A DNA stretch of 11,672 nucleotides. It comes from Planctomycetia bacterium. Its GTDB lineage: Bacteria; Planctomycetota; Phycisphaerae; Phycisphaerales; SM1A02. The stretch covers positions 1-11,672 of the forward strand of contig SYGQ01000069.1 in the NCBI GenBank assembly GCA_005799475.1, in the 5' to 3' direction. Under the pieces are notes generated by a model, which had not been told where the DNA came from, did not search any database, and saw only the letters and a program-made list of their open reading frames with translations. Of this stretch, positions 1-6,848 are shown piece by piece. Every line of letters begins with the position of its first letter. The stretch's first letter is position 1. The translations under genes were made by a program, and so were the position numbers.

Positions 1-79
1 CTTCAAGTGCGTCTGGCCCGGTGGCGTCGCCGAGAGCGGCTTCGGCCGCGTCGCGAATCGTGCGGAGCTTCTCCATCAT
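1..79 (-). CDS. pheS: Probable phenylalanyl-tRNA synthetase alpha subunit, N-terminal fragment
   Basis: Only the first 26 codons are in the window; the gene continues past the left edge. The reading begins MMEKLRTIRDAAEAAL and stays open to the edge. It is a charged, alanine-rich amphipathic helix ending in GPDALE. PheS proteins typically open this way, with a coiled-coil arm followed by an L-x-x-x-R-x-x-Y-L-G-K-K segment, which here would lie just outside. Context supports the call: pheS commonly follows thrS, infC, rpmI and rplT on the same strand, and thrS-infC are present upstream. ATG at 79 is the first in-frame start; a second ATG at 76 is equally possible. No Shine-Dalgarno sequence is visible. 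The identification rests on 26 residues plus gene order, so it is tentative. If right, the product pairs with PheT to charge tRNA-Phe in the cytoplasm. Confidence 0.48.
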   Translation of the reverse strand, partial: MMEKLRTIRDAAEAALGDATGPDALE

Positions 80-125
80 CGAGCCGGAGTGTAGGAAGTC
101 GTTTCGAGAGCTCCGCGGCGGGAAA

Positions 126-156
126 GCAGAACCCTCCCCATCAGGGAAGGTCCTGC
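126..156 (-). promoter_or_regulatory. Leader hairpin upstream of putative pheS
   Basis: The two 13-base arms are 126-138 and 144-156, with a 5-base loop. Read as minus-strand RNA, all 13 positions pair, two of them as G-U wobbles. Read as plus-strand RNA, the same two positions are C-A mismatches. This asymmetry points to a structure that works in the minus-strand transcript, which would be the 5' leader of the gene starting at 79. Only three T residues follow the 3' arm, so it is not a canonical intrinsic terminator. An attenuator or a stability element is possible. Confidence 0.4.
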
Positions 157-230
157 AATCCGATCCCCATGGAAGCCTCTGGCGGCCCGAACCGCCAACA
201 TGAGTGCGGCAACCGCCGCTGCACACCGTC

Positions 231-254
231 CACCGATCATCGGTGAACTGTCAA
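231..254 (-). promoter_or_regulatory. Candidate -35 hexamer with adjacent 15-bp palindrome
   Basis: On the minus strand a perfect TTGACA (249-254) is followed three bases later by a perfect palindrome, CACCGAT-G-ATCGGTG (231-245). The palindrome would sit in the promoter spacer, as the operator does at the arg promoter in this window. No acceptable -10 hexamer is found at 15-19 bases, so the promoter half of the call is weak. The palindrome itself is exact. Confidence 0.25.
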
Positions 255-365
255 CCCCGTAAGGGCCCAGCCACTAGAAGAAAGACACAAGGCGCGCCGG
301 TGTTGGCAAGATTCGCAGAATTTCTTTGCCACCTGTGAATCCGCCCCATACCCTGAGTCGCTTCC

Positions 366-1076
366 ATGGCAACCCCACGCAGTGGAAACTTTCCCGATAC
401 CCAGGCGGTGTGGATCGGCGAGCGTTTGGGCGATGGTGCCGCAGGTCTCAATGAGGTGCGGGCATTTGTCATGACCTGGTACCGGGAGCCGCTCGTCACC
501 TACAGCCGCGCGCTCGGACTCGGTGTGGGACCTCGAATGGCGCCCGACGATCTCGTCCACGGATACTTCGCGAGCAGGCTCGCAGATCCGGACTACTTCG
601 CGTCGTGGTTGAAGAGCGGGCTGCGGCTCCGCCACTGGCTCAAGAACGGCCTGCACTTCTTCGTGCGTGAGGAGATCCGCCGGCAGTCCGCAATCAATCG
701 AGTTGAACCCAGCGGCCTGAATGCTTGGGAGGATGGCGTGCCCCAAGCGGATGACGCGGCCTTCGACAAGCAGTGGGCCATCACAACCTTGAACGGCGCG
801 TCCGATTCAGCGAGGGCGGAGCTCACGCGTCTGGGGCGCCTGGGCGATTGGGATGTGTTCTGGGCCGCACGGGCGCGTGGGGTGTCCTACGAATCGCTCG
901 CCCGTGAACACCAGATCACCGTTGCGCAGGCCAGACAAAAGGTCCACGCCGTGGGAGACAGGCTTCGAAATGCGCTCCGCGATGTGCTCGTGCGAGACGG
1001 GGCGAAGCCGAGCGAGGTCACCGAAGACATCCGCAGGATGATGGAAGCGCTTCACGGAGGCCGCGACCATGGGTGA
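366..1076 (+). CDS. Divergent ECF-like RNA polymerase sigma factor
   Basis: A 236-residue soluble protein. Residues 31-72 look like sigma region 2: a helix with aromatic residues (VMTWYREPLVTYSRAL) followed by APDDLVHGYFASRL, matching the D-A-E-D-L-x-Q-x-x-F-x-x-L core of ECF-type factors. Residues 80-106 (WLKSGLRLRHWLKNGLHFFV) fit the DNA-melting helices. Residues 162-208 form a region-4-like helix-turn-helix (GVSYESLAREHQITVAQARQ, then RLRNALRDVL). The tail PSEVTEDIRRMMEAL is like the closing helix of the large ECF-like sigma family of planctomycetes. The spacer at 107-160 is longer than in ordinary ECF factors. No anti-sigma factor with a membrane segment follows; instead the next gene overlaps by 8 bases. 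The target regulon is unknown. ATG at 366 lacks a Shine-Dalgarno sequence. A nonspecific HTH regulator is the alternative. Confidence 0.68.
   Translation: MATPRSGNFPDTQAVWIGERLGDGAAGLNEVRAFVMTWYREPLVTYSRALGLGVGPRMAPDDLVHGYFASRLADPDYFASWLKSGLRLRHWLKNGLHFFVREEIRRQSAINRVEPSGLNAWEDGVPQADDAAFDKQWAITTLNGASDSARAELTRLGRLGDWDVFWAARARGVSYESLAREHQITVAQARQKVHAVGDRLRNALRDVLVRDGAKPSEVTEDIRRMMEALHGGRDHG
1056..1060 (+). promoter_or_regulatory. Shine-Dalgarno site GGAGG
   Basis: GGAGG lies 8 bases before the ATG at 1069, inside the end of the sigma gene. It fixes the start of the following gene and suggests the two are translated from one message. Confidence 0.6.
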
Positions 1077-1506
1077 GCGGGTGGGAACCGAAGAGCAGCG
1101 CAGGGCGATCAGCCTCTTGGTCGCCATGCTCGGCGACGATGTGAAGCCATTCGAGTTGTTGGCGGCGCATTGTGCTTCAGACGGGGCGGACGCGTGGGTG
1201 CGAACCGCGCTCCTGGGGGTTCCGTCGAAGCGTGTGCCCCTCGCGACATGGGAGGACCTCAAGCGCCACTCAAAGCGAGAGTGTGCCCCAGATCGAATCG
1301 CCGTAGCCGATGCGGCGGCAATGGCGGGCCTCCTGCGCTACTGCGTATCGATCGCGGGGGCGCTGTGCGATCACGGCGCACTCGTCTCATCGATGCCCCG
1401 CGCGGATGTCGAGCGCATGCTCGCGCTCATTGGTCCCCTTCTCCCAGATCCCTGGGCCGAGGTGTTTGCGCAGGCCCTCTCCCGCGCGCGCGCGGTGCAG
1501 GTCTAG
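1069..1506 (+). CDS. Uncharacterised protein co-transcribed with the sigma-like gene
   Basis: A 145-residue protein I do not recognise. It appears mostly helical. Residues 9-35 form one amphipathic helix ending HCASD. The middle, 55-78, is charged and hydrophilic. Residues 80-106 are mildly hydrophobic (AAAMAGLLRYCVSIAGALC) but contain an arginine, so a membrane segment is doubtful. The tail is 112-140. There is no signal peptide or known catalytic motif. It overlaps the sigma-like gene by 8 bases (ATGGGTGA) and has a strong GGAGG site, so the two are very probably one operon and may work together, for example as a partner or modulator of the sigma factor; that role is inferred from position only. 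Its TAG stop overlaps the argJ stop on the other strand within CTAG. Confidence 0.6.
   Translation: MGERVGTEEQRRAISLLVAMLGDDVKPFELLAAHCASDGADAWVRTALLGVPSKRVPLATWEDLKRHSKRECAPDRIAVADAAAMAGLLRYCVSIAGALCDHGALVSSMPRADVERMLALIGPLLPDPWAEVFAQALSRARAVQV
1503..1506. other. Shared stop-codon palindrome CTAG of convergent genes
   Basis: The four bases CTAG contain the TAG stop of the plus-strand 145-aa gene (1504-1506) and the TAG stop of argJ on the minus strand (1503-1505). There is no spacer and no terminator hairpin between the two convergent operons. Confidence 0.9.
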
Positions 1507-2693
1507 GTTGTGTAGTCGGCGTTGAGTTCCACATACCGAGTGGTCAGCCCGCATGAGTGGAAGTGGTCTGAGAAGGTCCCCATCCCGAGATCGATCTCAA
1601 TGGAGACGGTGCTGGCAGTGAATGCCGCGCGCACCTGATCCGCGTCAGCTGGCGCGGGTCCGCCACGCTCGAAGATCGGCACGCCTCCGGCCGACACGCG
1701 GATGGCATTGGGGTCGAATGGAACGCCCGCGCGCCCGGCCGCGGCGAGGATCCTGCCCCAGTTCGGATCGCCGCCGGTGACCGCCGTGCGCACGAGCAAA
1801 CTCGTGGCGATCGTCTGCGCGACGGAAAGGGCGTGCGAGGGCGTTTGTGCTCCCGTGACAGTGACATCAATGCCGCGCTCGAATCCCTCGCCGTCGCGCA
1901 CAACCATCAGGGCGAGTTCGCGTGCCACCTCGTCCATGGCCCTCGACAGCGGGCCCTCAGGCGCAGTACCGGCAGTGCCGGAGGCGAGCGCGAACACGCT
2001 GTCATTGGTGCTCGTGTCGCCGTCGATGGAGATCCGGTGGAACGAATCGTCGACTGATCGCCGGAGCATCAGGTCAAGCGCACGCGCAGTGACCGCCGCA
2101 TCGGTGGCGATCACGCAGATCATCGTCGCCATGTTCGGATGAATCATCCCCGCGCCCTTAGCCACCCCCGTGACGGTGCATGTTCGGTCGACCCCCGCCT
2201 CGCGCCACCCAACGGTGCGCGTCGCCCACTTGGGTCTCGTGTCGGTGGTCATGATGGCCCGCGCGAAATCCTCGCAGCTCCCCCCGGCGAGCGCCGCCAC
2301 AAGTCCGGGGATGGCGCGTTCGATCTTCTCGATCGGGAGGGGCACGCCGATGACGCCGGTCGAGTTGACGAGGACCTCGTTGGATGCCACGCCAAGCGCG
2401 CGGGCGATGGCATCGCACGAGGCTGCGGCGCGCGCCGTCCCCGCAGGCCCGGTCGCAGCATTCGCACAGCCGGAATTGATCATGATCGCGCGGATGCACG
2501 ACGACGAACTCTCGAGGTGGCGACGCGAGATGCCGATGGGCGCCGCTGCAATCAGGTTGCGGGTAAACACTGCTGCGGCGTTGGCCGGGCCATCGGCGAC
2601 CAAGAGCGCGAGATCGCTCCCCCCAGACTTCTTGATGCCGGCGGCAACACCGGCGCACTTGAATCCCGCAGGCCATGGGGGGGCGTCGGTCAT
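1503..2693 (-). CDS. argJ: Glutamate N-acetyltransferase (ornithine acetyltransferase)
   Basis: ArgJ moves the acetyl group from N-acetylornithine to glutamate, releasing ornithine and regenerating N-acetylglutamate in the cytoplasm. Counting from ATG 2693 the protein has 396 residues, normal for the family. The self-cleavage and active-site segment KGAGMIHPNMATM is present, with the nucleophilic threonine at about residue 190. The oxyanion-hole motif NSTGVIG is near 110-116. The C-terminal ELNADYTT matches the family ending. The ATG touches the argH stop (TGATG); a GTG codon at 2696 directly before it gives a 4-base GTGA overlap and is an equal alternative. No clear Shine-Dalgarno sequence is seen, so translation is probably coupled to argH. 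With a separate acetylglutamate synthase domain on ArgH, ArgJ may only need the recycling activity, though bifunctional ArgJ cannot be excluded. It is the last gene of the arg operon. Confidence 0.95.
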   Translation of the reverse strand: MTDAPPWPAGFKCAGVAAGIKKSGGSDLALLVADGPANAAAVFTRNLIAAAPIGISRRHLESSSSCIRAIMINSGCANAATGPAGTARAAASCDAIARALGVASNEVLVNSTGVIGVPLPIEKIERAIPGLVAALAGGSCEDFARAIMTTDTRPKWATRTVGWREAGVDRTCTVTGVAKGAGMIHPNMATMICVIATDAAVTARALDLMLRRSVDDSFHRISIDGDTSTNDSVFALASGTAGTAPEGPLSRAMDEVARELALMVVRDGEGFERGIDVTVTGAQTPSHALSVAQTIATSLLVRTAVTGGDPNWGRILAAAGRAGVPFDPNAIRVSAGGVPIFERGGPAPADADQVRAAFTASTVSIEIDLGMGTFSDHFHSCGLTTRYVELNADYTT

Positions 2694-4573
2694 CACTTCG
2701 CGATGTCCAGAGGAGGCGCACCTGTGTCGAGGACCATCGCGACTTCATCGCACGCGGAGTTCCGTGGGCACTTCGCGCAATCCTTCAGAACCTTCTCCGG
2801 GAGGATGCTGACGCTCACAGTACGGAACCCGCATCGCGCAAAGAAGTCGGGCGCGCGCGTCAGGACGAACACGCGCGGGATGCCTAGGTCTGCGGCCCAC
2901 TCAACGAAGTAGCGCGTCAGCGTCGAGCCCAGACCAGATCCCTGATGCCCGGGAGCGACCCCGAGTGAGCGAATCTCGGCGAGCTGCGGGGTGTAGATCC
3001 AGAGTGAGCCACATCCGACGACGGTGCCTCCTTCCACCGCGACCGCGAACTCCGAGAGCGTCTCGAGCACTTCGTCGCGGGTGCGCGGGAGGTGTTCCCC
3101 CTGCGCGGACCAGTGGGCCACGATGGCGCAGATCGCGTCGAGGTCCTCGACGCGCGCCTCTCGGATGGCGATGGCGTTCGTTGACGGATCGCCATGTCGC
3201 CCCAACCCGCGCCGGGCCGCTGCGATGGAGGCCGCGACCTGCTCGGGCGCGGTGCCGCCTTCGACGGAGCGTTTGGCGAGCGCTCGGTCGACCGTCAGGG
3301 CGACATACACATCGTCGTCGACACGCGGCTCCACTCGCTGAAACTGCTCGACGGTGAGCGCCTCCAGTGGTTTTGATGCGGCGATCGCCTCACGGACGAG
3401 GCGTCCCGCACTGTGGTGTGCGTCTCGGAAGGGGATGCCCTTGCCGACGAGGTAGTCAGCAAGCTCTGTTGCATTGGAGTAGCCACCCTGTGCGGCCTCG
3501 CGCGCCCGCTCGCGGTTCACGGTCATGCCATCGATGACTGGGACGGCCATTCGCAGCGAGAGAGAAAGGTGCGCCATCGAGTCGAAGAGCGGCTCCTTGT
3601 CTTCCTGGAGGTCCTTGTTGTAAGCAAGGGGCAGCCCCTTGAGGACCGTGAGCATGCCGACAAGGCTCGCGACCTGTCGTCCGGTCTTGCCGCGGATGAG
3701 TTCGAGCGCATCAGGATTCTTTTTCTGAGGCATGAGGCTCGAGCCGCTTGTCACTTCCTCGGAAAGTTCCACGAATCCAGCTTCGCTGCTCGAGTAGAAG
3801 ATCAGGTCTTCCGCAAGGCGCGAGAGGTGGATTGAGCACAGCGAAGCGGCGGCCAGCGTTTCGACCACGAAGTCGCGGTCGCTGACGGCGTCGAGCGAGT
3901 TGGCCGTGGGCGAGTCGAAACCGAGGTCTCGTGCGAGGCGCATGCGATCGATCGGATAGGCGGTACCCGCGAGCGCCCCCGAGCCCAGTGGGCATCGTCG
4001 CGATCGCGTACGAGCGTCCTCGAAGCGGCCACGGTCGCGCGCGAGCATTTCGACATACGCGAGCGCCCAGTGGGCAAACAGCAGTGGTTGCGCGCGCTGG
4101 AGATGCGTGTAGCCGGGAAAGGCGGTCTCGCGCTCGCGGTCGGCGAGCGCGAGGAGTCGTCCTGTCAGGGCGTCGATTTCAGCGATCCGGGCAGCGAGGG
4201 CCCTCAGGGTCCACAGCCTGAGGTCGGTCGCCACCTGGTCATTGCGGCTGCGACCGGTGTGCAGCTTCTTCCCGAGGTCGCCGACGCGCGCCACCAGTTC
4301 GCGCTCGACCCACGAGTGGATGTCCTCGTCGCTCGCCGCGGTCAGTGCGCCTGGCGTGTCGGTGCCGTGGCGAAGGACTTCGCCGAGTGCGACAATGAGG
4401 GCGCTCGCCTCAGCATGCGAGAGCACCCGCGCCCGTTCGAGCGCCCGGGCCCATGCCACGCTGCCCTCGATGTCCTCGCGCAGGAGCGTCCTGTCGAAGG
4501 CGAGCGAGTTGTTGAACTCGAGAAAGACGGGGTCTGACCCCTTGGAGAATCGGCCGGCCCAGGTGACTGTCAT
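2693..4573 (-). CDS. argH: Argininosuccinate lyase fused to N-acetylglutamate synthase (GNAT) domain
   Basis: A 626-residue bifunctional protein. Residues 1-460 are argininosuccinate lyase, which splits argininosuccinate into arginine and fumarate. Visible motifs are TGRSRNDQ (107-114), GYTHLQRAQP with the catalytic-type histidine (154-163), the fumarase/lyase signature GSSLMPQKKNPD (277-288) and GGYSNATELADYL (363-374). After a short linker (461-467) comes a GNAT acetyltransferase (468-616). It has EIRSLGVAPGHQGSGLG (533-549, acetyl-CoA loop), FFARCGF (577-583) and LPEKVLKDC (591-599), and resembles the short N-acetylglutamate synthases. That domain would make N-acetylglutamate, the first committed step. 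Fused ArgH(A) proteins are known from marine gammaproteobacteria such as Moritella, Alteromonas and Vibrio. The ATG overlaps the argG stop (ATGA), with GAAGG seven bases upstream. No internal ATG is seen in the linker, so the two activities are probably made only as one chain. Confidence 0.94.
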   Translation of the reverse strand: MTVTWAGRFSKGSDPVFLEFNNSLAFDRTLLREDIEGSVAWARALERARVLSHAEASALIVALGEVLRHGTDTPGALTAASDEDIHSWVERELVARVGDLGKKLHTGRSRNDQVATDLRLWTLRALAARIAEIDALTGRLLALADRERETAFPGYTHLQRAQPLLFAHWALAYVEMLARDRGRFEDARTRSRRCPLGSGALAGTAYPIDRMRLARDLGFDSPTANSLDAVSDRDFVVETLAAASLCSIHLSRLAEDLIFYSSSEAGFVELSEEVTSGSSLMPQKKNPDALELIRGKTGRQVASLVGMLTVLKGLPLAYNKDLQEDKEPLFDSMAHLSLSLRMAVPVIDGMTVNRERAREAAQGGYSNATELADYLVGKGIPFRDAHHSAGRLVREAIAASKPLEALTVEQFQRVEPRVDDDVYVALTVDRALAKRSVEGGTAPEQVAASIAAARRGLGRHGDPSTNAIAIREARVEDLDAICAIVAHWSAQGEHLPRTRDEVLETLSEFAVAVEGGTVVGCGSLWIYTPQLAEIRSLGVAPGHQGSGLGSTLTRYFVEWAADLGIPRVFVLTRAPDFFARCGFRTVSVSILPEKVLKDCAKCPRNSACDEVAMVLDTGAPPLDIAK

Positions 4574-5838
4574 CGATGGGCCTTCGCGCCGCCGCCACAG
4601 GACACCGGGTACGCACCGTCGGTGCCGCGCGCGTCGCGCAGCGCGCGGATGCGCGAGGGCAAGGAGAAAAGCCGGATGAATCCTTCGGCGTGCGTCTGGT
4701 CGTAGACCTCGTCAGCGCCGAAGGTGGCGAACTCCTGACTGTAGAGCGAGTTCGGGCTCCGGCGGCCGGTGATGGTCACGGTGCCCTTGAAGAGCCGAAC
4801 GCGGACATCGCCCGTGAGCACGGTCGCCGCATGTTTCGCGCTCGACCAGAGCACTTCGCGAACGGGGGTGAACCAAGTGCCCTCGTACACAATGCGGGCG
4901 AAGTCGAGCGCCAGCTTCTGTCGCCACTGGAGCGTCTCTCGGTCGTAGCACAGTTGTTCGAGCCCTCGCAGTGCCTCCATCAGAATCGTGCCGCCTGGAG
5001 TTTCGTACGCGCCTCGACTCTTCATGCCGACGAGGCGATTCTCAACGAGATCGATGCGACCGACACCGTGCGTCGAACCGATGCGATTCAGTGCGTCGAG
5101 GATGGCGACCGAGTCCATCGGCGCGCCGTCGAGCGCCATGGGGAATCCGGCGGTGAACGAGATCGTGACTTCGCCGCCTGCTTCGGGCGCGTGTCGCGGG
5201 TCGCAGGTAAGCATCCAGACATCGTCGGGCGGCGCCTTCCAGGGATCTTCGAGGTCGCCGCCTTCGTGCGAGATGTGCCAGATGTTGGCGTCGCGCGAGT
5301 AGATCTTCTGGGCACTTGCGGCGCAGGGGATCGAGCGCACCTGGAGGTAGGCGAGCATCTGCTCGCGGCTCTTGAGATCCCACAGTCGCCACGGTGCGAT
5401 GACCGGGAGCTGCGGCGCGAGCGCCGCAAACGCGCATTCGAATCGGACCTGATCGTTGCCCTTGCCAGTGCAGCCGTGGCTCAACGCGTCGCAGTCCTCG
5501 GTGATGGCGGCGTCGACCTGAGCGCGAGCGATGATCGGTCGCGCGATCGAAGTGCCCAAGAGGTATCGCCCCTCGTACACGGCACCGGTGATCGCCATGG
5601 GGTAGGCGAACTCTTCGAGGAACGGGCGACGCAAGTCCTTGATCACGCACTTCGTGGCGCCCGATCGGATCGCCTTGGCCTCGATGCCCTCAAGTTCGCG
5701 CGTGCCCTGACCGACATCCGCGACGACGGCGACAACCTCACACCCGTAGGTCTCAACGAGCCAGGGGATGATGCAGGAGGTATCGAGCCCTCCGGAGTAG
5801 GCGAGCGAGACACGACGGGGCTTGAATGACGAGGTCAT
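4570..5838 (-). CDS. argG: Argininosuccinate synthase
   Basis: ArgG joins citrulline and aspartate using ATP to give argininosuccinate, AMP and pyrophosphate. The 422-residue protein has the N-type PP-loop AYSGGLDTS (13-21) that binds ATP, RYLLGTSIARPIIA (91-104), HGCTGKGNDQVRFE (121-134) contacting ATP, citrulline and aspartate, and EGGDLEDPW (192-200). Length is slightly above the usual 400 because of a C-terminal glycine/alanine-rich tail. The ATG at 5838 overlaps the argF stop (ATGA), and AAGGA lies five bases before it (5844-5848), confirming the start. The stop overlaps the argH start in the same way. It is the fifth gene of the arg operon. Confidence 0.97.
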   Translation of the reverse strand: MTSSFKPRRVSLAYSGGLDTSCIIPWLVETYGCEVVAVVADVGQGTRELEGIEAKAIRSGATKCVIKDLRRPFLEEFAYPMAITGAVYEGRYLLGTSIARPIIARAQVDAAITEDCDALSHGCTGKGNDQVRFECAFAALAPQLPVIAPWRLWDLKSREQMLAYLQVRSIPCAASAQKIYSRDANIWHISHEGGDLEDPWKAPPDDVWMLTCDPRHAPEAGGEVTISFTAGFPMALDGAPMDSVAILDALNRIGSTHGVGRIDLVENRLVGMKSRGAYETPGGTILMEALRGLEQLCYDRETLQWRQKLALDFARIVYEGTWFTPVREVLWSSAKHAATVLTGDVRVRLFKGTVTITGRRSPNSLYSQEFATFGADEVYDQTHAEGFIRLFSLPSRIRALRDARGTDGAYPVSCGGGAKAHR

Positions 5839-6848
5839 AGTGTTCCTTGGTGGCGAAGCGAGTGAGAAGATGGCTCCCGTCGTGCCGCGAGGGCAACTTC
5901 GGGATTCAGGAGCGAGACGAGGAGAGCGTTCTGGAGGTGCATGCGATTCTCCGCCTGATCGAGCACGATCGAAGTGGGAGAGTCGATGACCTCATCGGTC
6001 ACTTCCTCGCCGCGTCGTGCCGGGAGGCAATGCATGAAGGTTGTGTGTGGTCCTGCCTGGCGCATGAGCGCCCCATCGACGCGATAGGGCGTGAGCGCCG
6101 CTGTCTTTTCTGCGGCGATTGCCTCTTCGCCCATCGACACACACACATCGGTGTAGATCGCGCTCGCACCCGCGACCGCGCCGAGGTCTTCGGTGCACAC
6201 GATCTGGGCGCCGCTTCGGTGCGCGCGCGCGTTCGCGGCCCGGAGAATCTCCTGTGAGGGCGCGTAGGCGCGCGGCGAGATGATGGTCATGCGACCGCCG
6301 ATGGTGGCGATGGCCTCGATGAGCGAACTGCAGACATTGTTGCCGTCGCCCACCCATGCCAGGTGCAGGCTCTCGACCCTGTGGCCGTGTTCGACGAGCG
6401 TGAAGAGGTCGGCCAGCGCTTGGCAGGGGTGATGCTGATCGCTGAGCGCATTCACGATGGGAACATGGCTGCTCGCCGCGAACCGCTCGAGAAGCGCATG
6501 GCTCTTGCAACGAATGGCGATGGCATCCGCCCAGCGAGACAGGTTGCCCGCGTAGTCGTGCACACTCTCGCGCGCTCCGATGGGCGTGCCCTCGTGGCTC
6601 AGGAAACACACCGCGCCTCCGAGTTTCTGGAATCCAAGTTCGAACGAGACCCGCGTCCGCAGAGATGGTTTTTCGAACAGCAGCACGAGCGATCGTTGCG
6701 CAAGGGCACTCGCAAATGCGCCGGGATTCGCCTTGAGGCGCGACGCGAGCGCGAAGAGCCCATGGATCTCGCTCGACGAAAGGTCAGCCACGCGGAGAAG
6801 GTCGCGCGTCATGATCGGAGGAGGGCGAGTGGAGGTGGACCTGGTCAT
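5835..6848 (-). CDS. argF: Ornithine carbamoyltransferase
   Basis: ArgF transfers carbamoyl from carbamoyl phosphate to ornithine, giving citrulline. Counted from ATG 6848 the protein has 337 residues. Key motifs are the carbamoyl-phosphate loop KPSLRTR (60-66, with Leu where many homologues have Thr), HPCQALAD (140-147), the ornithine-side DVCVSMG (234-240) and HCLP (273-276) with the catalytic-type cysteine 274. The SMG and HCLP motifs favour ornithine over acetylornithine as substrate. The frame is open upstream to 6947, but that extension is arginine-rich, lies wholly inside argB and is rejected. ATG 6848 overlaps the argB stop (ATGA) and has AGGAG seven bases before it. A second in-frame ATG at 6812, giving MTRDLLRVADLSS, resembles the usual family N-terminus, so the first 12 residues may be dispensable. 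Confidence 0.95.
   Translation of the reverse strand: MTRSTSTRPPPIMTRDLLRVADLSSSEIHGLFALASRLKANPGAFASALAQRSLVLLFEKPSLRTRVSFELGFQKLGGAVCFLSHEGTPIGARESVHDYAGNLSRWADAIAIRCKSHALLERFAASSHVPIVNALSDQHHPCQALADLFTLVEHGHRVESLHLAWVGDGNNVCSSLIEAIATIGGRMTIISPRAYAPSQEILRAANARAHRSGAQIVCTEDLGAVAGASAIYTDVCVSMGEEAIAAEKTAALTPYRVDGALMRQAGPHTTFMHCLPARRGEEVTDEVIDSPTSIVLDQAENRMHLQNALLVSLLNPEVALAARREPSSHSLRHQGTL

Larger units (their letters stand above)
80..365. other. Intergenic region between putative pheS and the plus-strand sigma gene
   Basis: These 286 bases separate two divergently oriented genes, so both promoters should lie here. I see no convincing gene. On the minus side there is a TTGACA hexamer at 249-254, a 15-bp palindrome at 231-245, a 6-bp hairpin at 180-197 (TGGCGG/CCGCCA, 6-base loop) and a longer hairpin at 126-156. 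On the plus side the best promoter candidate is TTGCCA at 326-331, a 17-base spacer and TACCCT at 349-354. That is a weak match which would start transcription only a few bases before the ATG at 366. A 54-codon minus reading (240 to 76) ends in an ATGA overlap with the pheS start. Its arginine-rich composition does not look like a protein, and it has no run of phenylalanine codons. Confidence 0.6.

Noticed and set aside
76..240. 54-codon minus reading whose stop overlaps the putative pheS start (ATGA)
   Set aside because: The overlap looks like coupling, but the sequence is arginine-rich, has no family resemblance or Shine-Dalgarno site, and lacks phenylalanine codons expected of a Phe attenuator.
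7..246. Plus-strand 79-codon reading at the left edge
   Set aside because: Arg/Ser/Pro-rich composition typical of a shadow frame in GC-rich DNA; it runs antisense to the probable pheS start and across the structured spacer.
326..354. Plus-strand promoter TTGCCA-17-TACCCT for the sigma-like gene
   Set aside because: Only three of six -10 bases match; mentioned in the intergenic entry but too weak for a feature of its own.
237..746. 169-codon minus reading opposite the sigma-like gene
   Set aside because: Antisense to a gene with recognisable sigma regions and no protein-like features of its own.
4576..5829. 417-codon plus reading opposite argG
   Set aside because: Mirrors argG almost exactly; the minus frame carries every argininosuccinate synthase motif.
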